The notes under the pieces were generated by a model that was given only the letters and a program-made list of their open reading frames with translations, did no database searches and was not told the origin of the DNA. Below, piece by piece: positions 50,935 to 63,654 of a stretch of DNA of 64,000 bases; position 1 is the stretch's first letter; each line of letters begins with the position of its first letter. The stretch is from positions 19,778,001 to 19,842,000 of the forward strand of contig OX485809.1 in assembly GCA_950295325.1 (NCBI GenBank), in the 5' to 3' direction. A program made the position numbers and the translations under genes. The stretch is from Polytrichum commune. Taxonomy: Eukaryota > Streptophyta > Polytrichopsida > Polytrichales > Polytrichaceae.

Positions 50935-51925
50935 ATGAAAACCCCTCTAAACACAAGCACTATAAATATTAGACCCAACACTTTACAGTAGGGTGCAATA
51001 TTCTATGTAGTAGACAATTTTAGGGGAGTCAAGTGTCACACTAAGGTTACCAAGACTTGGGAACAATATCAAGGAACCAATTGGATTTTAATTTTATTAT
51101 GTGCTTAAGGGGGAATCGATTGCCAGCTCCAGCCAAACTTGGGTTGTGAGCATGATTTAAATTGGGTTTGAAACCCTTATCAATGGCATGAAAACCATTT
51201 TGTATGCACCTTGACAACAACATGATATCACTTTTAAGGATACACATGTATCACTTACCTTGGGCGTGATGACTACCACGGTATGATAAGTGGTAGGTGG
51301 CATATTGGTTCAATGCACAAACTCCATGCTCTATGATTCCACACAATCAACATGAGGGGAGCACAACCTCATGCAAAGGATGATGTGATATGTTGACCAT
51401 CAAGGTAATACAAATTTATGTTTTGTCCATAAATGATGACAAAAATGACAATCATGATCATTTTAGGAGCAATGATATCCTTTATGATGAGACTATGAGT
51501 AATTGTTTCCTCGCCATGACTCAACGACCAATCCAACATCGTCAACTAACAATGAATGGTTTTTGAAAGAATGTGCAGGATTTCATATGGGTGCCACTGT
51601 GGATATAAACTTCCCAGTGGCCATTCACCAAGTAACTTGCAACCCATTGAATGATGAAACTCTTGGAGGAAACCACATGAGCATTGTCAATGACGTACAA
51701 GGAGCAATCCAGGGGCCCATGCATCCCACTCCATGCCATATACAAGATTGTGGGACATGATGTAATTGGCCCAACATGCCACATACAAAAAATAGAGAAA
51801 TGGACCACTAGACCAATGCACAATTGGCATGAGCATTGAATGCTATATATGAAATAATGTTTATAATCAAAACAACATCTACTTGATGCATGACATTTCC
51901 TTGCATGTCCTTGAGGGATCATATC
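50935..51925. other. Intergenic DNA
   Basis: No gene was recognised. The 86-codon plus-strand frame 51503-51760 has protein-like composition (MGATVDINFPVAIHQVTCNP) but no family match I can name, and later stops follow immediately. Confidence 0.4.
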
Positions 51926-53290
51926 ATTACAAGGAAAACACGAAAAAATGACTACGACCATGCGACCGGATATGATTGTCAGTTTTAGGGCAGTCATGTT
52001 TAACCAAAGTGATGACTAGAAGTGATTGTAGTCATCATATGACTAGGTTTTTAATCATATTGGACATCACTTAGATGTGAACCATGTAGAGAAAGTGTTG
52101 GGAATATGTTCTCTCATGATAGTCATAATGGACCACATCACTAAGATTAGTACTTAGTTGACTACGATTTTCAAGTCCTAATAGTGAATGGTTTTTATAT
52201 TGCATTTGGACTTCCTTCGTACTTATTCATATCGTGAGTCCGGGGTCTTTGATCATTTCAGCAAATGTTTTATGGCAATGGCATTTTTGTGGTTTGTATA
52301 TTGTATTTCGACAATACAATCATTTTTTTTTACTTATTTGCAATGCTTTTGAGTTCTATTACTTTTGCACAACATCATACTTTATTTCTTGGCTTTGCAA
52401 TATGCAAATACATAGTCTATACAATCACAAAAAGAATGATATACACCTATACCTACTATCTTTGTCATGCGACCTCCTTTCCTAATGTCAGACAACATCA
52501 TCTTCCAAATCTAGATGTTATTTCACAATGTCCAACGCTCGGCTCAACATCTTCCATAGTTAGAACCCTGCATCCCCTTAATATAGAGGTACCAGGTGTC
52601 GTGTCAATGGAAGTGGATATGGGCCTTAGGCCATGATGTTCTTCGGATTTGCCTTACTACAAACTATGCATTTTAGGTCTTCTATCTACCTTTGATGATA
52701 TACTTGAGCTTCGTAGATCTCTTTGTTAAATAATCTTCCACATTTTTTTTGTCATCTATAAAAAAAACAATTGCTACATATGAAAGGGAAATATAGATGA
52801 ATTTTCTGAATAAGGGATCAATCAATCAAATTTGAATAGTGTGAATCATATGCACATGCATTCGATACTAAAAAAATCGTAAAGCAATTTAAGAGAAGAA
52901 GCATTGCAATTAAATGCGTTGTTCGATAACCCTCGTATAATGAATTTATCTATTACTCTAGGACCTTCAATAGCTCTACCTCCTCAAACTCTTCTTCTTC
53001 CATGGTAGTGACATCTTCGTCATTCTCGAGTCCATCATTAATTGCGGTAGGGTTGTTGTTATACCTGCCCAGACACTATGTTATCATTCGTACAACTTTG
53101 AATTCTTCATGTTTGCTTTTAGTATTTGGAGATTCCAATAACTATGTTCAAATGTTGTAGTCATAGAGTAAAAAATAAGGTCTACATTTAATTATCCACA
53201 TGATTTCAAAGTTTGTAGTTCTAGAGTCCATAACAATGACTACATTTTGTCATCCGTATAGAAGTCGACTACAACAACTCGTTTTAGAGA
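51926..53290. mobile_element. CACTA-like element candidate
   Basis: CATTACAAGGAAAACACG near 51926 resembles the CACTACAAGAAAA end of CACTA transposons and is followed by ATGACTACGACC. GACTAC/GTAGTC words cluster at 51949-52170 and again at 53155-53275, as CACTA subterminal repeats do at both ends. A matching right terminus (..TCTTGTAGTG) was not found, so the limits are approximate and identity uncertain. Confidence 0.35.
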
Positions 53291-55097
53291 CGACATCTAA
53301 AATCTGGAATTGCTAACTCTTGCTAAAACTATGCCAAATGAAGGAGTGGATTCATGCCTCACTCAAGGCCATTATAGTGGTTCAATTTATTGGATAATAT
53401 GTGAATAGTTTATATCCCTCTTAACTCTCTCGTGTTGCTATAGCATAGCATATTCCCATACTTTGGGTTCCATGGTGTAGGCAACGACATACAATCCCAT
53501 TGCACATTGGCAATCTCCTCCCTCCCAAGAGTTATAAATGAAACATACGATGTTTACATTCAAAACATCCCCATTTTGATAGATAATTGTCTTTAGTTGT
53601 AGCATATATTTTATAAACCATGGGTTTGCTTTGTACATACTTTTGCATTCCGTTTAAAAAAATAATTTCCCTACAAATGACAATAATTCATCCTTGACCA
53701 TTGTTGCTTGCAATGCAAATACATCCATTTCATGTATGGATGTGCTGACACTCTAACCTCCTACTTCTTATTCCAATATAGAATGGGAATGAGCTTTGGA
53801 ATTGCTCATGAGCCCTATTGCCTATGAAAAATAACCATCCCAAAATTACGAGCCAACCTTTGTTGGTCGCTAAATGAACTAGGCTCTCCATTCTTTTGAA
53901 GTAGTAGAGTAGCTGAAATTATAGAATGTTAAACAACAATTGTTGCAACCTGCACATAAGGTCTTTGCATTTCCTATGTTTGAATGCAACATGGCAAACT
54001 ACGCACCATCCCACCTAGATACTCTTTAGAAGAAGAAAAACATCAACGATGTTTAGCAAACATATTATGATTGATTTCTTGAATTTAAGATCTCGCTTGT
54101 ACTCTTGAAGTTGTTTACGGATGGTTTTATCTGACAACATTTTTGCACCCATGCATTTTTTATGTGGGCATGCGTAACTTGTGAGTTGTTGTCTATTTGC
54201 TTTCTTCTCCTCTATGTCCCACAATTATAACTGTAGAAGATCCTCTTGTGATCTCAAATCCATTTCCAAATGTTTCCATGTAATTGAAAGGAGTTCAATT
54301 TTCTTTTTGTACACGACAGTCTTGCGAAGGACATATACAAGTCTAGCGATGACGGTTGGATTATTTAGAATTTTACTATAACTTAATTTGATCACATCTA
54401 TGCTTAGTTAGTAAGTAAGACAAATTCCAATTAAGATTAGGTTAGGGTTTTGCTACATATGTCAAGGCAAAAGATTTTGGAGGAGTTAGTTGTTACTAGT
54501 AGTTGCATGAGCTAGTAGTTAAAGTTAGGCTCTTGATTCTTTATAATTAAGATGTTAGAGGATACTTGTTAGAGAGGATTTGTTATCCATGTAAGAGGTT
54601 TTCAGTTGCATATGGAAGAAAAAGGTTCAAGGAAACCAGATATGAGGCATTCTCATAGTGGTAGTACTTGCAAGTAAGGTCAATGCTTGGGATTAGCAAA
54701 CTCCCTTCTCGGATCGTTATGATGGTGTGTAGGTTAGAGTGATTTGGTTGTGTGACATGGTAGCTGTAGAATACGTTTAACTAAGGACGAATGAAGTTAA
54801 AACTAGGAATGTACATACATGCTAGAATATAATATATCTAAGACCAACAACATATAATGAAAGAGGTTTATGATTAGGTGTAATTCACATCATAAGACGA
54901 AATTGCATATCCTAATAAGTCGGGTTGGGATTTGCCAAGACAATGGTTTGATTTTGACTAGGAGGTTGGGGGCAAGATGGTCCATTACCAAAATTCAACC
55001 AATATTCTATCAAACATTTGACTGTATGATATGCAACAACTTACATGCAAATTACATGCACTTAAGCTTTCATGGCCTCAAATGTGGAGCATTTTGT
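53291..55097. other. Intergenic DNA
   Basis: No gene or defined repeat was recognised in 1.8 kb of AT-rich sequence. Confidence 0.5.
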
Positions 55098-55105
55098 TAC
55101 AAATC

Positions 55106-55515
55106 CACGGGTAGATCACTCCTTGTCAAATTGAACACCACGTGCGGACAAAGTTTGCTACCCCTATATTACATGCCATATATAATTTTAAAATTTATGA
55201 TTTTTTTTCTACATATACATAACCATTGATAGTAACTTTTGAATAGTTTTCTGAAATTTTTAGTCATCTTTGTTTTTTTTAGTAAATGTTTTAGTTCAAT
55301 TCTGTGTCATTCTAGTTAGAAACGGTATGTTTTATGAAAAAAACAAATCATCAAATTTCGTTACCATTTTTAAGTATGTCATAGGTACTGTGTATATCTA
55401 CTCATGAAAAACATTTGATAAAATTTTGACCCATTTTGGTGGTGCAACTTACCAAAAGAAGATTTTTTTTGGTCGCACGTGATGTTCAACTTGACAATGG
55501 AGTGATCTACCCGTG
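55106..55515 (+). mobile_element. hAT-type MITE, copy 2
   Basis: The element is 410 bp with 42-bp, nearly perfect inverted ends starting CACGGGTAGATCACTCC. It is flanked by perfect 8-bp duplications TACAAATC (55098-55105 and 55516-55523), diagnostic of a hAT transposase. The interior matches copy 1 at 28717-29141. It has no coding capacity, so it depended on an autonomous element elsewhere. Confidence 0.92.
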
Positions 55516-55523
55516 TACAAATC

Positions 55524-56529
55524 ATGTGCTTATATGATTTTATTTTTATATGATTTAAATTTGTTCCTATTTTTGTTGAATGAGATTGAGTGCAAAGGAT
55601 TCTCCAAATGAGCACAAATGTGAGTTCCCAATGTGCACATTGGAGAGGAGAAAATTGGGACAAACACAAATTTATGTGGAAACAAATTGGAAGTGGAGCA
55701 CAACATATTAAAGACATGATCATCATATCCAAGTGTACACAACACACCACAACATATGTATCTACTCATCACACACAACCAAAAAAACAAACTACCTACT
55801 TGGGGAGGTGACTATCACAATTTTAGAAAACCACGTGAGATATTAATAAATAAATAAAATCAATTTAATGGTACAATTTATAAATTCGTTAGATCTACCA
55901 TAGCATTGAAAATATGTCCCCTAGATGATTACATGTTAAACATGGTGGTGGATAATTCCTCCACTTTAAAAATCAATAAAAAAAAAATAGGATCATGGAC
56001 ATAGGATCCCCCCCCTAAAAGTTTGTAATAGGATAAATAGAATAGTTATGGGTTTGACTACTTGGATGAAGAAGTGTGTAGTTTCTGTCCAATTTGAATC
56101 AAATGCATTAGTATGGAGGGAAATGTCGCCGGATTTTTTTGGGGGAAGGAATGTGTTGGCACTCCTTAATGGCCATTGGGTTTTGCAACAGTGTTGAACA
56201 TGTCGAACCTTGCTCAAGTTTTGGTAGAGCGATTTCATGGTAAGTCAATGCTATAGTATTTCGTTCACTATTTGTTAATTGTACGGGTTTTTTTTAAATG
56301 TGCCAAAAATTAGCCTCTCTTAAAAAATAAAAATAAATATAGGGTGCTAAAATTTATTTCAAAATAGTTTTATCTACAAATAAAGAGGGAAAAAATATTG
56401 AGAGGTGCATAAATATGCCCCCATTAAACAACACCCCATTATCACACGTAGTTATGAAACGTAAGGGGGTGTGATTGCCACGTGGACTCATCGCACTTTT
56501 GTTTACAAACAAAGACAAGTTGAAGTTGA
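55524..56529. other. Intergenic DNA
   Basis: AT-rich DNA; no gene was recognised. Confidence 0.5.
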
Positions 56530-57539
56530 CAAACTGGAGTTGAAGCCTATCACTTACTCAATGCCACCTACAAGATTTTTGCTAAGGCTCTACAAAGGCG
56601 TCTTCAACCTTTGTTGGTGGAGATAATTGATAGCAACCAAATTGCGTTCCTCCTCGTGAGATTCATTTTAAACAACATCCTCCTTATACATGAATCAATC
56701 CAATGGGCTAAGGAGTTGTGTCAAGATGCAATCTTCCTTAAACTTGACTTTAACAAAGCATATGATAGAGTCATTGGACCTTCATGTTTCAAGTTATGGG
56801 GAAGTTAGGGATGTCTAACTCTTGTATCAACATATTTGGATTGTTATTCTAGTGCATTGGTCTATGCCAATATTCATAAGGTAGTAGTGGTGAACGAATG
56901 GCATGGATGAATCTTGACAAAGATTGATAAGAGTTGCCCCCATTGTGGCTCACTAGTTGTGGATTCGGTGGAGCACAAACTCTTCAGTTGGCCTTTGGCT
57001 CAACAACCGTCGCGCTATGCGGCTAACATCATTTGGCAACTCTTTGCTAAAGTAGATAACCTTGGCCCTCATAAACATTTTTTCAATGATGCAGTGCCTC
57101 TTCGATCCTCTTTGCATATCGTTGAATCTTTTGGTCATACTTGGTTCTTCTTGAAGAGTGGTCTTCCGTGGATTATTAGATGCCAACGGAATGATCTGGG
57201 TTTTAATGCCCTCCAATGGTTGGTGGAGAAAACACACCAAGTTGTGTGGGTTTCCTCACTTGACTATGGAAGACTTGAGTGGCAACAAACTATCACAAAT
57301 TTAGCAAAAACACCAAATGTTGCTCATGAAGATGGTCTTAAAGAATTCGACAATGTTTGGTGTGTCAAATGTCTTATTGTTACTCGTAACAGTCTAGCGA
57401 TTACTTGAAAAGTTAGGCCCTAAATGGGAATTATTTCTTAAGTCCGCTCGTTTGCTATGTGTCGCTTGAGATGGTTGTACTTTTCCTCCTGCAATTGAAT
57501 TCGCTTTCAATTTGTGCCCCCCCCCCCCCCAAAAAAAAA
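56530..57539 (+). pseudogene. LINE (non-LTR retrotransposon) remnant with internal deletion
   Basis: 56557-56808 encodes part of a LINE reverse transcriptase (LNATYKIFAKALQRRL, FILNNILLIHESI, LKLDFNKAYDRV). A frame shift lies near 56550 and another near 56770, after which MFQVMGKLGMSN continues in a different frame. From about 56914 the frame changes to the C-terminal zinc-binding domain (CPHCGSLVVDSVEHKLFSW, residue 164 stop at 57408). The palm and thumb between them are missing. The final Cys of the zinc motif is Trp. A C14/A9 tract at 57517-57539 is a likely 3' tail. It is a dead copy. Confidence 0.85.
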
Positions 57540-58094
57540 GAAGAAGAAGAAAAGAAACACTCATAAAAATTAAACACCAAAAGGAATGTTTTGTGAAGAG
57601 ACATTAAAACCCAATTCCAAATTTACTCGTTTTTAGTGAATGCTGTGATTGGGACAAGGAATGGGGAGAACTTACTGCTACACTAAATACCATATTTAGT
57701 ATCAATTACTGCTTGGAATCACGCAATGTTATAACTATTTACTGTATATCTCGTTTTTGCAATAAAAGTCGAATTGGTTGTTTGAACATTATAGAACAAT
57801 AACATCTTTACTTGATAGAAAAATACTTTAATAGTCAAAAGATGTCTCATTGTGTAACTCCAAATAGCAAGGGACACTAAATACAATATTTAGTGTAGTT
57901 ACAACTAAACCAATTGAATTTGAGAAATGACTAATTGAAGTTCAAGACTTCAAGAAAATTACTGATCTTAGATGAATTTGTAAAATATACCTCAAATAAA
58001 TACATAAAACTCGAAAGATCGTAACTTATAACTGGACAATGGATTGTGACTCAAGCCCTAGCTTGATAAGTTGTTAGAGCCGAACCACCAATTC
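57540..58094. other. Intergenic DNA with a palindromic word
   Basis: ACACTAAATACAATATTTAGTGT near 57874 is a near palindrome. Related words occur near 57690, 12607 and 62188. No gene was recognised. Confidence 0.4.
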
Positions 58095-58460
58095 TTGATC
58101 ATGACTCCATTTAGAATCTATAGGGTACCGGAATTTCGATAAGGCCGGGAGTGAATTTTGATCAGGTTGCAATTGACAATATCATGACACATGTCTCTAG
58201 TTTTGAGTGCTAAAGCGAGGAGATATTTGTCTCCATATGAGCAGTTATGGCAAATTCTAGACATTGGTAATATGTTCGGGCCAACTTTTGGCTTACACAA
58301 AATTCACAATAATTCAATTTAAGGACTAAAATTTTAGGAATTTTGTAGTCCTCTTGATTTTTGTCTTCCTACACTAGAAGATTTGCACCGCCTTATACTT
58401 CTCTAAATCTGGCCCATAATCTCTTAATTGACCGGTTGTGGGCACCTCCACTATACTTCC
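58095..58460 (+). repeat. Dispersed repeat B, copy 2
   Basis: Same order of landmarks as 4695-5050: AATCTATAGGGTA, CATGACACATGTC, ATGTTCGGGCCAACTT and CCTTATACTTCTC. Confidence 0.65.
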
Positions 58461-58969
58461 ACTTTTGGTTTCCTAAAATGCCTCCCTATAGGTTGGTTGT
58501 CAATTCATCCCGATTTCAGTTCATTGGATACATTTGGGACATAACATTACTATGCAACTACATGATGGTTTCTTTTCCAAGGAAGAAGGTTGTGATACAA
58601 AAACTTTAATAATTTATTGTTGCTTGTCGAAAAGTTCAAAGTACACAACTTGAGTGCTCCCCATAAATGGGAAAACCCAAAATTAAAGGGTAAGTATGCT
58701 CATGTGATATCTTGTCCCACCAAAACACAAGCAAGGAGTTGTGTATGTTGTGGATATGCCACTATGACTTAGGCATTAATTTACTCCAAAGTAGCAATCT
58801 CAAGGCTTTGCAATTGGAATCAATGTTTTTCACCTTACCCTCCCCCAGTTCACCCTCCCGCTCTATAGATGTTGGAGCATTCACCCTGGTCTTAAGGCCT
58901 AGCATGGTCATAGACTGATTCGTACAAAAGTGGTATGTAATTGGTTATTAAAACATGGCCAAAGAGGCA

Positions 58970-59225
58970 TAATATTATTCAGATCCATAACAGTGTTATG
59001 TGGGACTGACAATATTCCACAAGACCCGGATATTTCCCACATTTAGTCTGAATGTGGGAGATATCCGGGAATATCCTATGGAATACTGTTAGTCCCACAT
59101 AACATACAATATTCCACAGGACTCGAATATTTCCCACATTTAGTTTGAATGTGGGAAATATCCAAGAATGTCCCGTGGAATATTGGTAGTCCCACATAGC
59201 ATTCTTATGGATCTGAATAATGTTA
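58970..59225. mobile_element. Palindromic MITE with two tandem hairpins
   Basis: Outer inverted ends start TAATATTATTCAGATCC and end with its complement (GGATCTGAATAATGTTA). Inside, a ~100-bp hairpin (58998-59100) with ATGTGGGACT arms and TTCCCACATT near the turn is followed by a second similar hairpin (59107-59197). The whole 256-bp unit is a nested inverted structure, and a transcript would fold into long double-stranded RNA. No coding sequence. Confidence 0.8.
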
Positions 59226-59307
59226 TCGGAGTAGTAAGAGTTAATTCGGCTTAAAATATAAATCACTACCATATACAATGTTCCTCTACATTTTCACCCT
59301 CCCCTCT

Positions 59308-60470
59308 TGTAACCTACTTTTGCATTCAAGCATGTTAAATTGTTCACAAATTCACAATCTCCAATGTCAAGGCTCGCCTCCCAACGTACAGACACACACA
59401 AAACATGATACATGTGTTCTCCTTCCCCCAAGCGTTATACCCATCTATTCATAGTATCTAAAAGGTACTTGTAAAATTATAAAGAATACTATTAAATTTA
59501 GTATATGCTTCCTTATTCATATTCATGGATCATTCATTGTATAATCCTCTCTCTTCTATATAGATAATATGAATCTCACTTCTCATCCATCAACTTGTTT
59601 TCATCCACACTCCTTAGCCTTGGGCATCCATCCTTGCAATTTCCGTCATCCTCAATATCCCATATCCCAATTAATCCATTACGCTCCTCCCCTCTCCAAT
59701 TAGATCATTGTCCACAATGACAAAATTTAGTAAATTTCTTGAACTCGTTTTCTTACTCCATGATGCCTCATCCTCCTGATAGTCTTTCCACTTAGCAAGA
59801 AATCTCATGGATAACCTATTCATGAGGTGTTACAACATCCACCTTCAAAAATCTTTCAAGTTTAGCCAAAATCTCATCCTCAAAAGCTACATGAGGCAAA
59901 TATGGAAGTACATGATTGGGACCAGACACGTATCTTCATAACAAAATTACATGGAATACTTTATGAATTTCCCAATCCTTAGGCAAGTCTAATGCATACA
60001 ACACTTGACCAAATCTCTTTAGAATTTGAAATGAACAACAAATATATGACACAATTTATTGACCATCCAAGTTTTAACCCCATGCGTTTAGGTGTGACTT
60101 TCAAAATGACCTTCATGCTAACCTCAAATACTCTCAAACTCTTTTTGATCATCATAAAACTTGGACATCTCTTGTGCTCCTCACATACATTGCTCAGCAC
60201 ATTCTAAGACATCATGTGTTTCTTGAATCATTTGATTCAAACTCTCAAATTTGGAGATAGGAGTTTCTAGAGATATAGGTGTTTGACGTTCTTGACCATA
60301 CAAAGGGTACTCAAAATGTACTCATTCTTTTGCTACTATGGTCCCTTTGGTTATAAAAAAACATTGTATTAAATACTACCACTTATCCTAAGATTGTTGG
60401 TTCATCCCAATGCGAATTATGAGCATGTCGTCGAGACTCCTATTGTGTATCCGTTTCTAGATGCTATGCA
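59308..60470 (-). pseudogene. Decayed chromovirus fragment (integrase tail, chromodomain, LTR)
   Basis: On the minus strand this resembles 27240-28362 of the intact chromovirus: integrase C-terminus (VFEVSMKVILKVTPKR, 60125-60070), the chromodomain region, a purine tract near 59697-59684 and an LTR of about 376 bp from 59683 to 59308. The LTR starts CGTAATGG, closer to the usual TGTAATGG than the intact copy's TATAATGG. Numerous stops and indels make it an old 3' fragment. Its upstream half is missing. Confidence 0.75.
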
Positions 60471-60593
60471 CAGGGTCTTTGACCCCACTTTAGGAGACAA
60501 TTTGGTTGAAATAATGTTTTGTTGCATTTTCATCCTCCTTTATGGTTGGTCTCATGAAACTTGATCCATCTTGTAGTTTTGAGCATAATAGAA

Positions 60594-60835
60594 GAGAAGG
60601 AATTATCGCATAAAAGCATACCCCTCATTCATCCAACATAAAGCCCTAAAATAACATGCAACCTTACATATAATTATAATTTCAGTAGTTCATACATCCG
60701 AATCAATTTTAATGACCTTGTATTGGTCTAGTCCAAGTCACTTGAGATGAATTGACTATCCAAGACAAATCTATCAAGGGCCAAGTTTGACGTTGAATGG
60801 ATGAGAGGTGTGCTTGTATGCAATAATTCCCTCTC
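60594..60835. mobile_element. MITE family C, copy 4
   Basis: About 240 bp. Left end: GAGAAGGAATTATCGCATAA, then CCTCATTCATCCAACATAAA. Right end: ATGGATGAGAGGTGTGCTTG, then ATGCAATAATTCCCTCTC. TA precedes the left end (59-60 kb side) and follows the right TCTCTC run, which could be a TA target duplication. The best-preserved copy. Confidence 0.75.
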
Positions 60836-61089
60836 TCTCTATCTCCAAGATAATGGGCAAAATCACATGTGTTTGAAAATCACTGTAAATGGCTCTTTAT
60901 TTTGATACAAAATTGCTATTTTCCCTCAAATTTTGCCACTTGTCATGCTCACATTTGCTAAGACCTACTTGTATCGCACGTGGAAACTTCATTATGGCAC
61001 ATGAAAAGATGAATAGAGAGCCCTCTACAATACATATACTACTAATTCCAACACAACAATAATTCAAATCTAAGAAAACACACTAAAAT

Positions 61090-61305
61090 GACATGTGTTT
61101 GAAAAACATTGGATTGCATGCTCAAACCATTCTAACCATTCTAGGCTTGATGGTAAGCATGATTGGGGAGGAACTTATATGACCACTTAATGAGCATCAT
61201 AATCTTCACTTTGATAACAAGTAAGATATTCACATAAGTTGTTTGTTATAAGACAAATGGCCATGGACATGATTTGGATATGCTAATCATCTTGCATTTA
61301 TTGCG
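61090..61305 (+). repeat. Repeat shared with 32250-32465
   Basis: Same landmark order (GGATTGCATGCTCAAA.. to GGCCATGGACATGATTTGGAT) in the same orientation as 32250-32465, downstream of a MITE C copy in both places. Confidence 0.5.
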
Positions 61306-62305
61306 TGTTTCGTATCATATGAGAAGTAGGTCCAAATAGCAAAGCATCTGAATAATGCACTTCTACCTTAAGCCTTAATTAGCATGTGCGACCACGAAGT
61401 GGTTGAATTATGGTAGAAATACCAAGTCATCCATTTCCAAACCTCTATTGGAGATATGCCTTTCACAAATATTTGAGTTAGGTTATAATACATCTTTGAC
61501 TGTTGGGATTGAGCAAAAGAATTTGTAGATTCTACACCATGGAGAATTTTGAAATTTGGGTGTCCAAAATGCAAACCGATTGCTAGAGATGATTCAATCA
61601 TGTGCCTCTGGTATTCTATTTTGTGTTTTGATTTTGTTACCTACTAATGAGTACATACTATCTCCACCACAAATGAAAATCTAGATAAAATTTTATGCTT
61701 ACAATGTACGTGTTTTCAATTTCATATTTTTAACATGGAAAAAAACATAACTAATTTATATATGATCCAATCATGTTGATGTTATGCTTATATCTCAAAA
61801 AACACTTCTCTACTTATGTAGGATTTTGCTTTAGAATTTACACTCCTTCGAGTAAGCAAAAATTACTCGTATACAATGCTTTTACCTTTTGAAAATAGGC
61901 CCATGCATTTAAGGGTTTAATGATTTTTCTCTTTGTGGGAGGTGAATGACGCCATTCCACGGTGCTAGGCATGTAGGGTGCCCTAAGACCTTCCCAAGCA
62001 CGGGTCCCACTTGACAAAAGAGCCCTAGTTTGTGGCTAAATTGATCCTCTAGTCCTAGCTTGAAATTGAAGTTCCCGAAATAAATGATGGAATTCAATAG
62101 ACCACATTTGAATAAAAAGATGCTTTGATTCTCCCATTTACACCACAAGTAAACGTTTAGAGCATTGCGCAATTCCAAATAGCAGCTGACACTAAATATA
62201 AAATTTAGCATAGTTTTGACCCAAGATGATTTCCACGGGTAAAGAGGCAACCTATTCACAAAGGCAACATAATTGCACATATCAACGAGATCAATAATGC
62301 ATCAA
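61306..62305. other. Intergenic DNA
   Basis: No gene was recognised. The 123-codon minus-strand frame 61909-62280 has no recognisable motif. Confidence 0.45.
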
Positions 62306-63072
62306 CACTAGAAAAACCCTGGTCTTAGAACACACTTCCAATTTGACACGGGTAGTCACCGCGACATCACCATCTCTACATGTGTCGAGTCTAATCTACA
62401 ACAATCTTAGATTGAACTCGACACATGTATCGTAGACATGCTACTAACCGTGCAGCACCACTTACCGTGCATGTCACGATACTCCACCATGCCACTTACC
62501 GTGTACTTATAATCTCGGCCGTCAAATTATATCACATGCAATCTCAACCGTCCGATGTCTCTCAAACTCAATCATGACCGCGCCAATGACCTAAAACATC
62601 ACCGTCAACTCACACTCATCATGGAGTTTCCTTCAGTCGAATCACATAGCAAGGTGTAGATGTAGCAATTTGATGAAGATGAAAAGAGCAGACCTTGCCA
62701 TGGCCAAAAAAGAAGCAAAAATTTCAACAACAACTTGAGAAGAAAATGGCTACACAAGTCAAAAGGACAATATCAAAACCTCATCAATTTCCTATGCCTA
62801 CAAAGAAGAGGGCAACATTTGTAGCTCCTTTAGTGAAACCTAACATGCACGGTTAGTGAATGGCACATTGATCACACATTGATGCATATAGTTGTGAACT
62901 TGATTGTAGAAAGGTTACAACTTTTCAAATACAATTGTCATTTCATTTTACCACAATACTCTCATCTCATTTACTAATTACAAATTTTTTTAAAAAATTT
63001 AAAAAGGTTTAACCCACCTTGTGGAAAACCATTTGAAACCCAAATATGCACGGTTAGTAGCATGTCTACGAT
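62306..63072. mobile_element. Foldback element candidate with perfect inverted arms
   Basis: CACTAGAAAAACCC at 62306 resembles a transposon end. A hairpin with 13-bp perfect arms (62378-62390 and 62416-62428) lies inside. ATCGTAGACATGCTACTAAC+CGTGCA (62429-62454) has its exact 26-bp reverse complement at 63047-63072, and CACTTACCGTG-type words repeat between. A right terminus matching the left was not found. Confidence 0.45.
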
Positions 63073-63654
63073 AAATGGAGTTGTATCCTCCTGGCTGCCC
63101 TTGTCAAATGGGAAGGAAGTGTGTTATAGGCCCCACAATCTTAGGAAGTGCTTGGGGCTTGTGAAGGGAGGAAACCGCTATGCGTACAATACTGGGCACC
63201 AGGTGTTGCACAAGCATAAGAGAGATTGAAAGAAAGGGGAAAAGCGCAAAGGTTAGGTATTGGATCTATGTTATATGGCAGGTCACCATATCCAAACTGC
63301 CTGAATGGATTTTGGGTGTCGTGGTGTGGCGCCACATGGCCCCCCCTCGTGGGGTCTCGTGGGGTCTCGTGGGGCCTTCCTATTGCATGTGGACACCTGG
63401 CGGCCTTTTAAGCACTTGGCATGCTTGAACTAAAGGCCTTCTCCGAGCACCCAATCACCAACCATGCAAATGTTTGGCCTCCTATCCATGCTTATAACTT
63501 GACTTAAGCTTACATGTAAGGTAGAAATACCATAAGCCGTTAATCACCCTCTAGCCGCGCACTAGACCGCCGTCATAATGGTGAAGTGCCATTTCTAAAA
63601 TTGCTCATGGCTCGGCAGCAACTTCAATGCGTGTACATTTAGGGTTGTTTTAGA
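63073..63654. other. Intergenic DNA with a short GTCTCGTGGG repeat
   Basis: TCGTGGGGTC occurs three times in tandem at about 63346-63376. No gene was recognised. Confidence 0.45.

Noticed and set aside
61909-62280. 123-codon minus-strand frame
   Set aside because: No domain, no repeat, no splice context. Chance frames of this size occur in the window.
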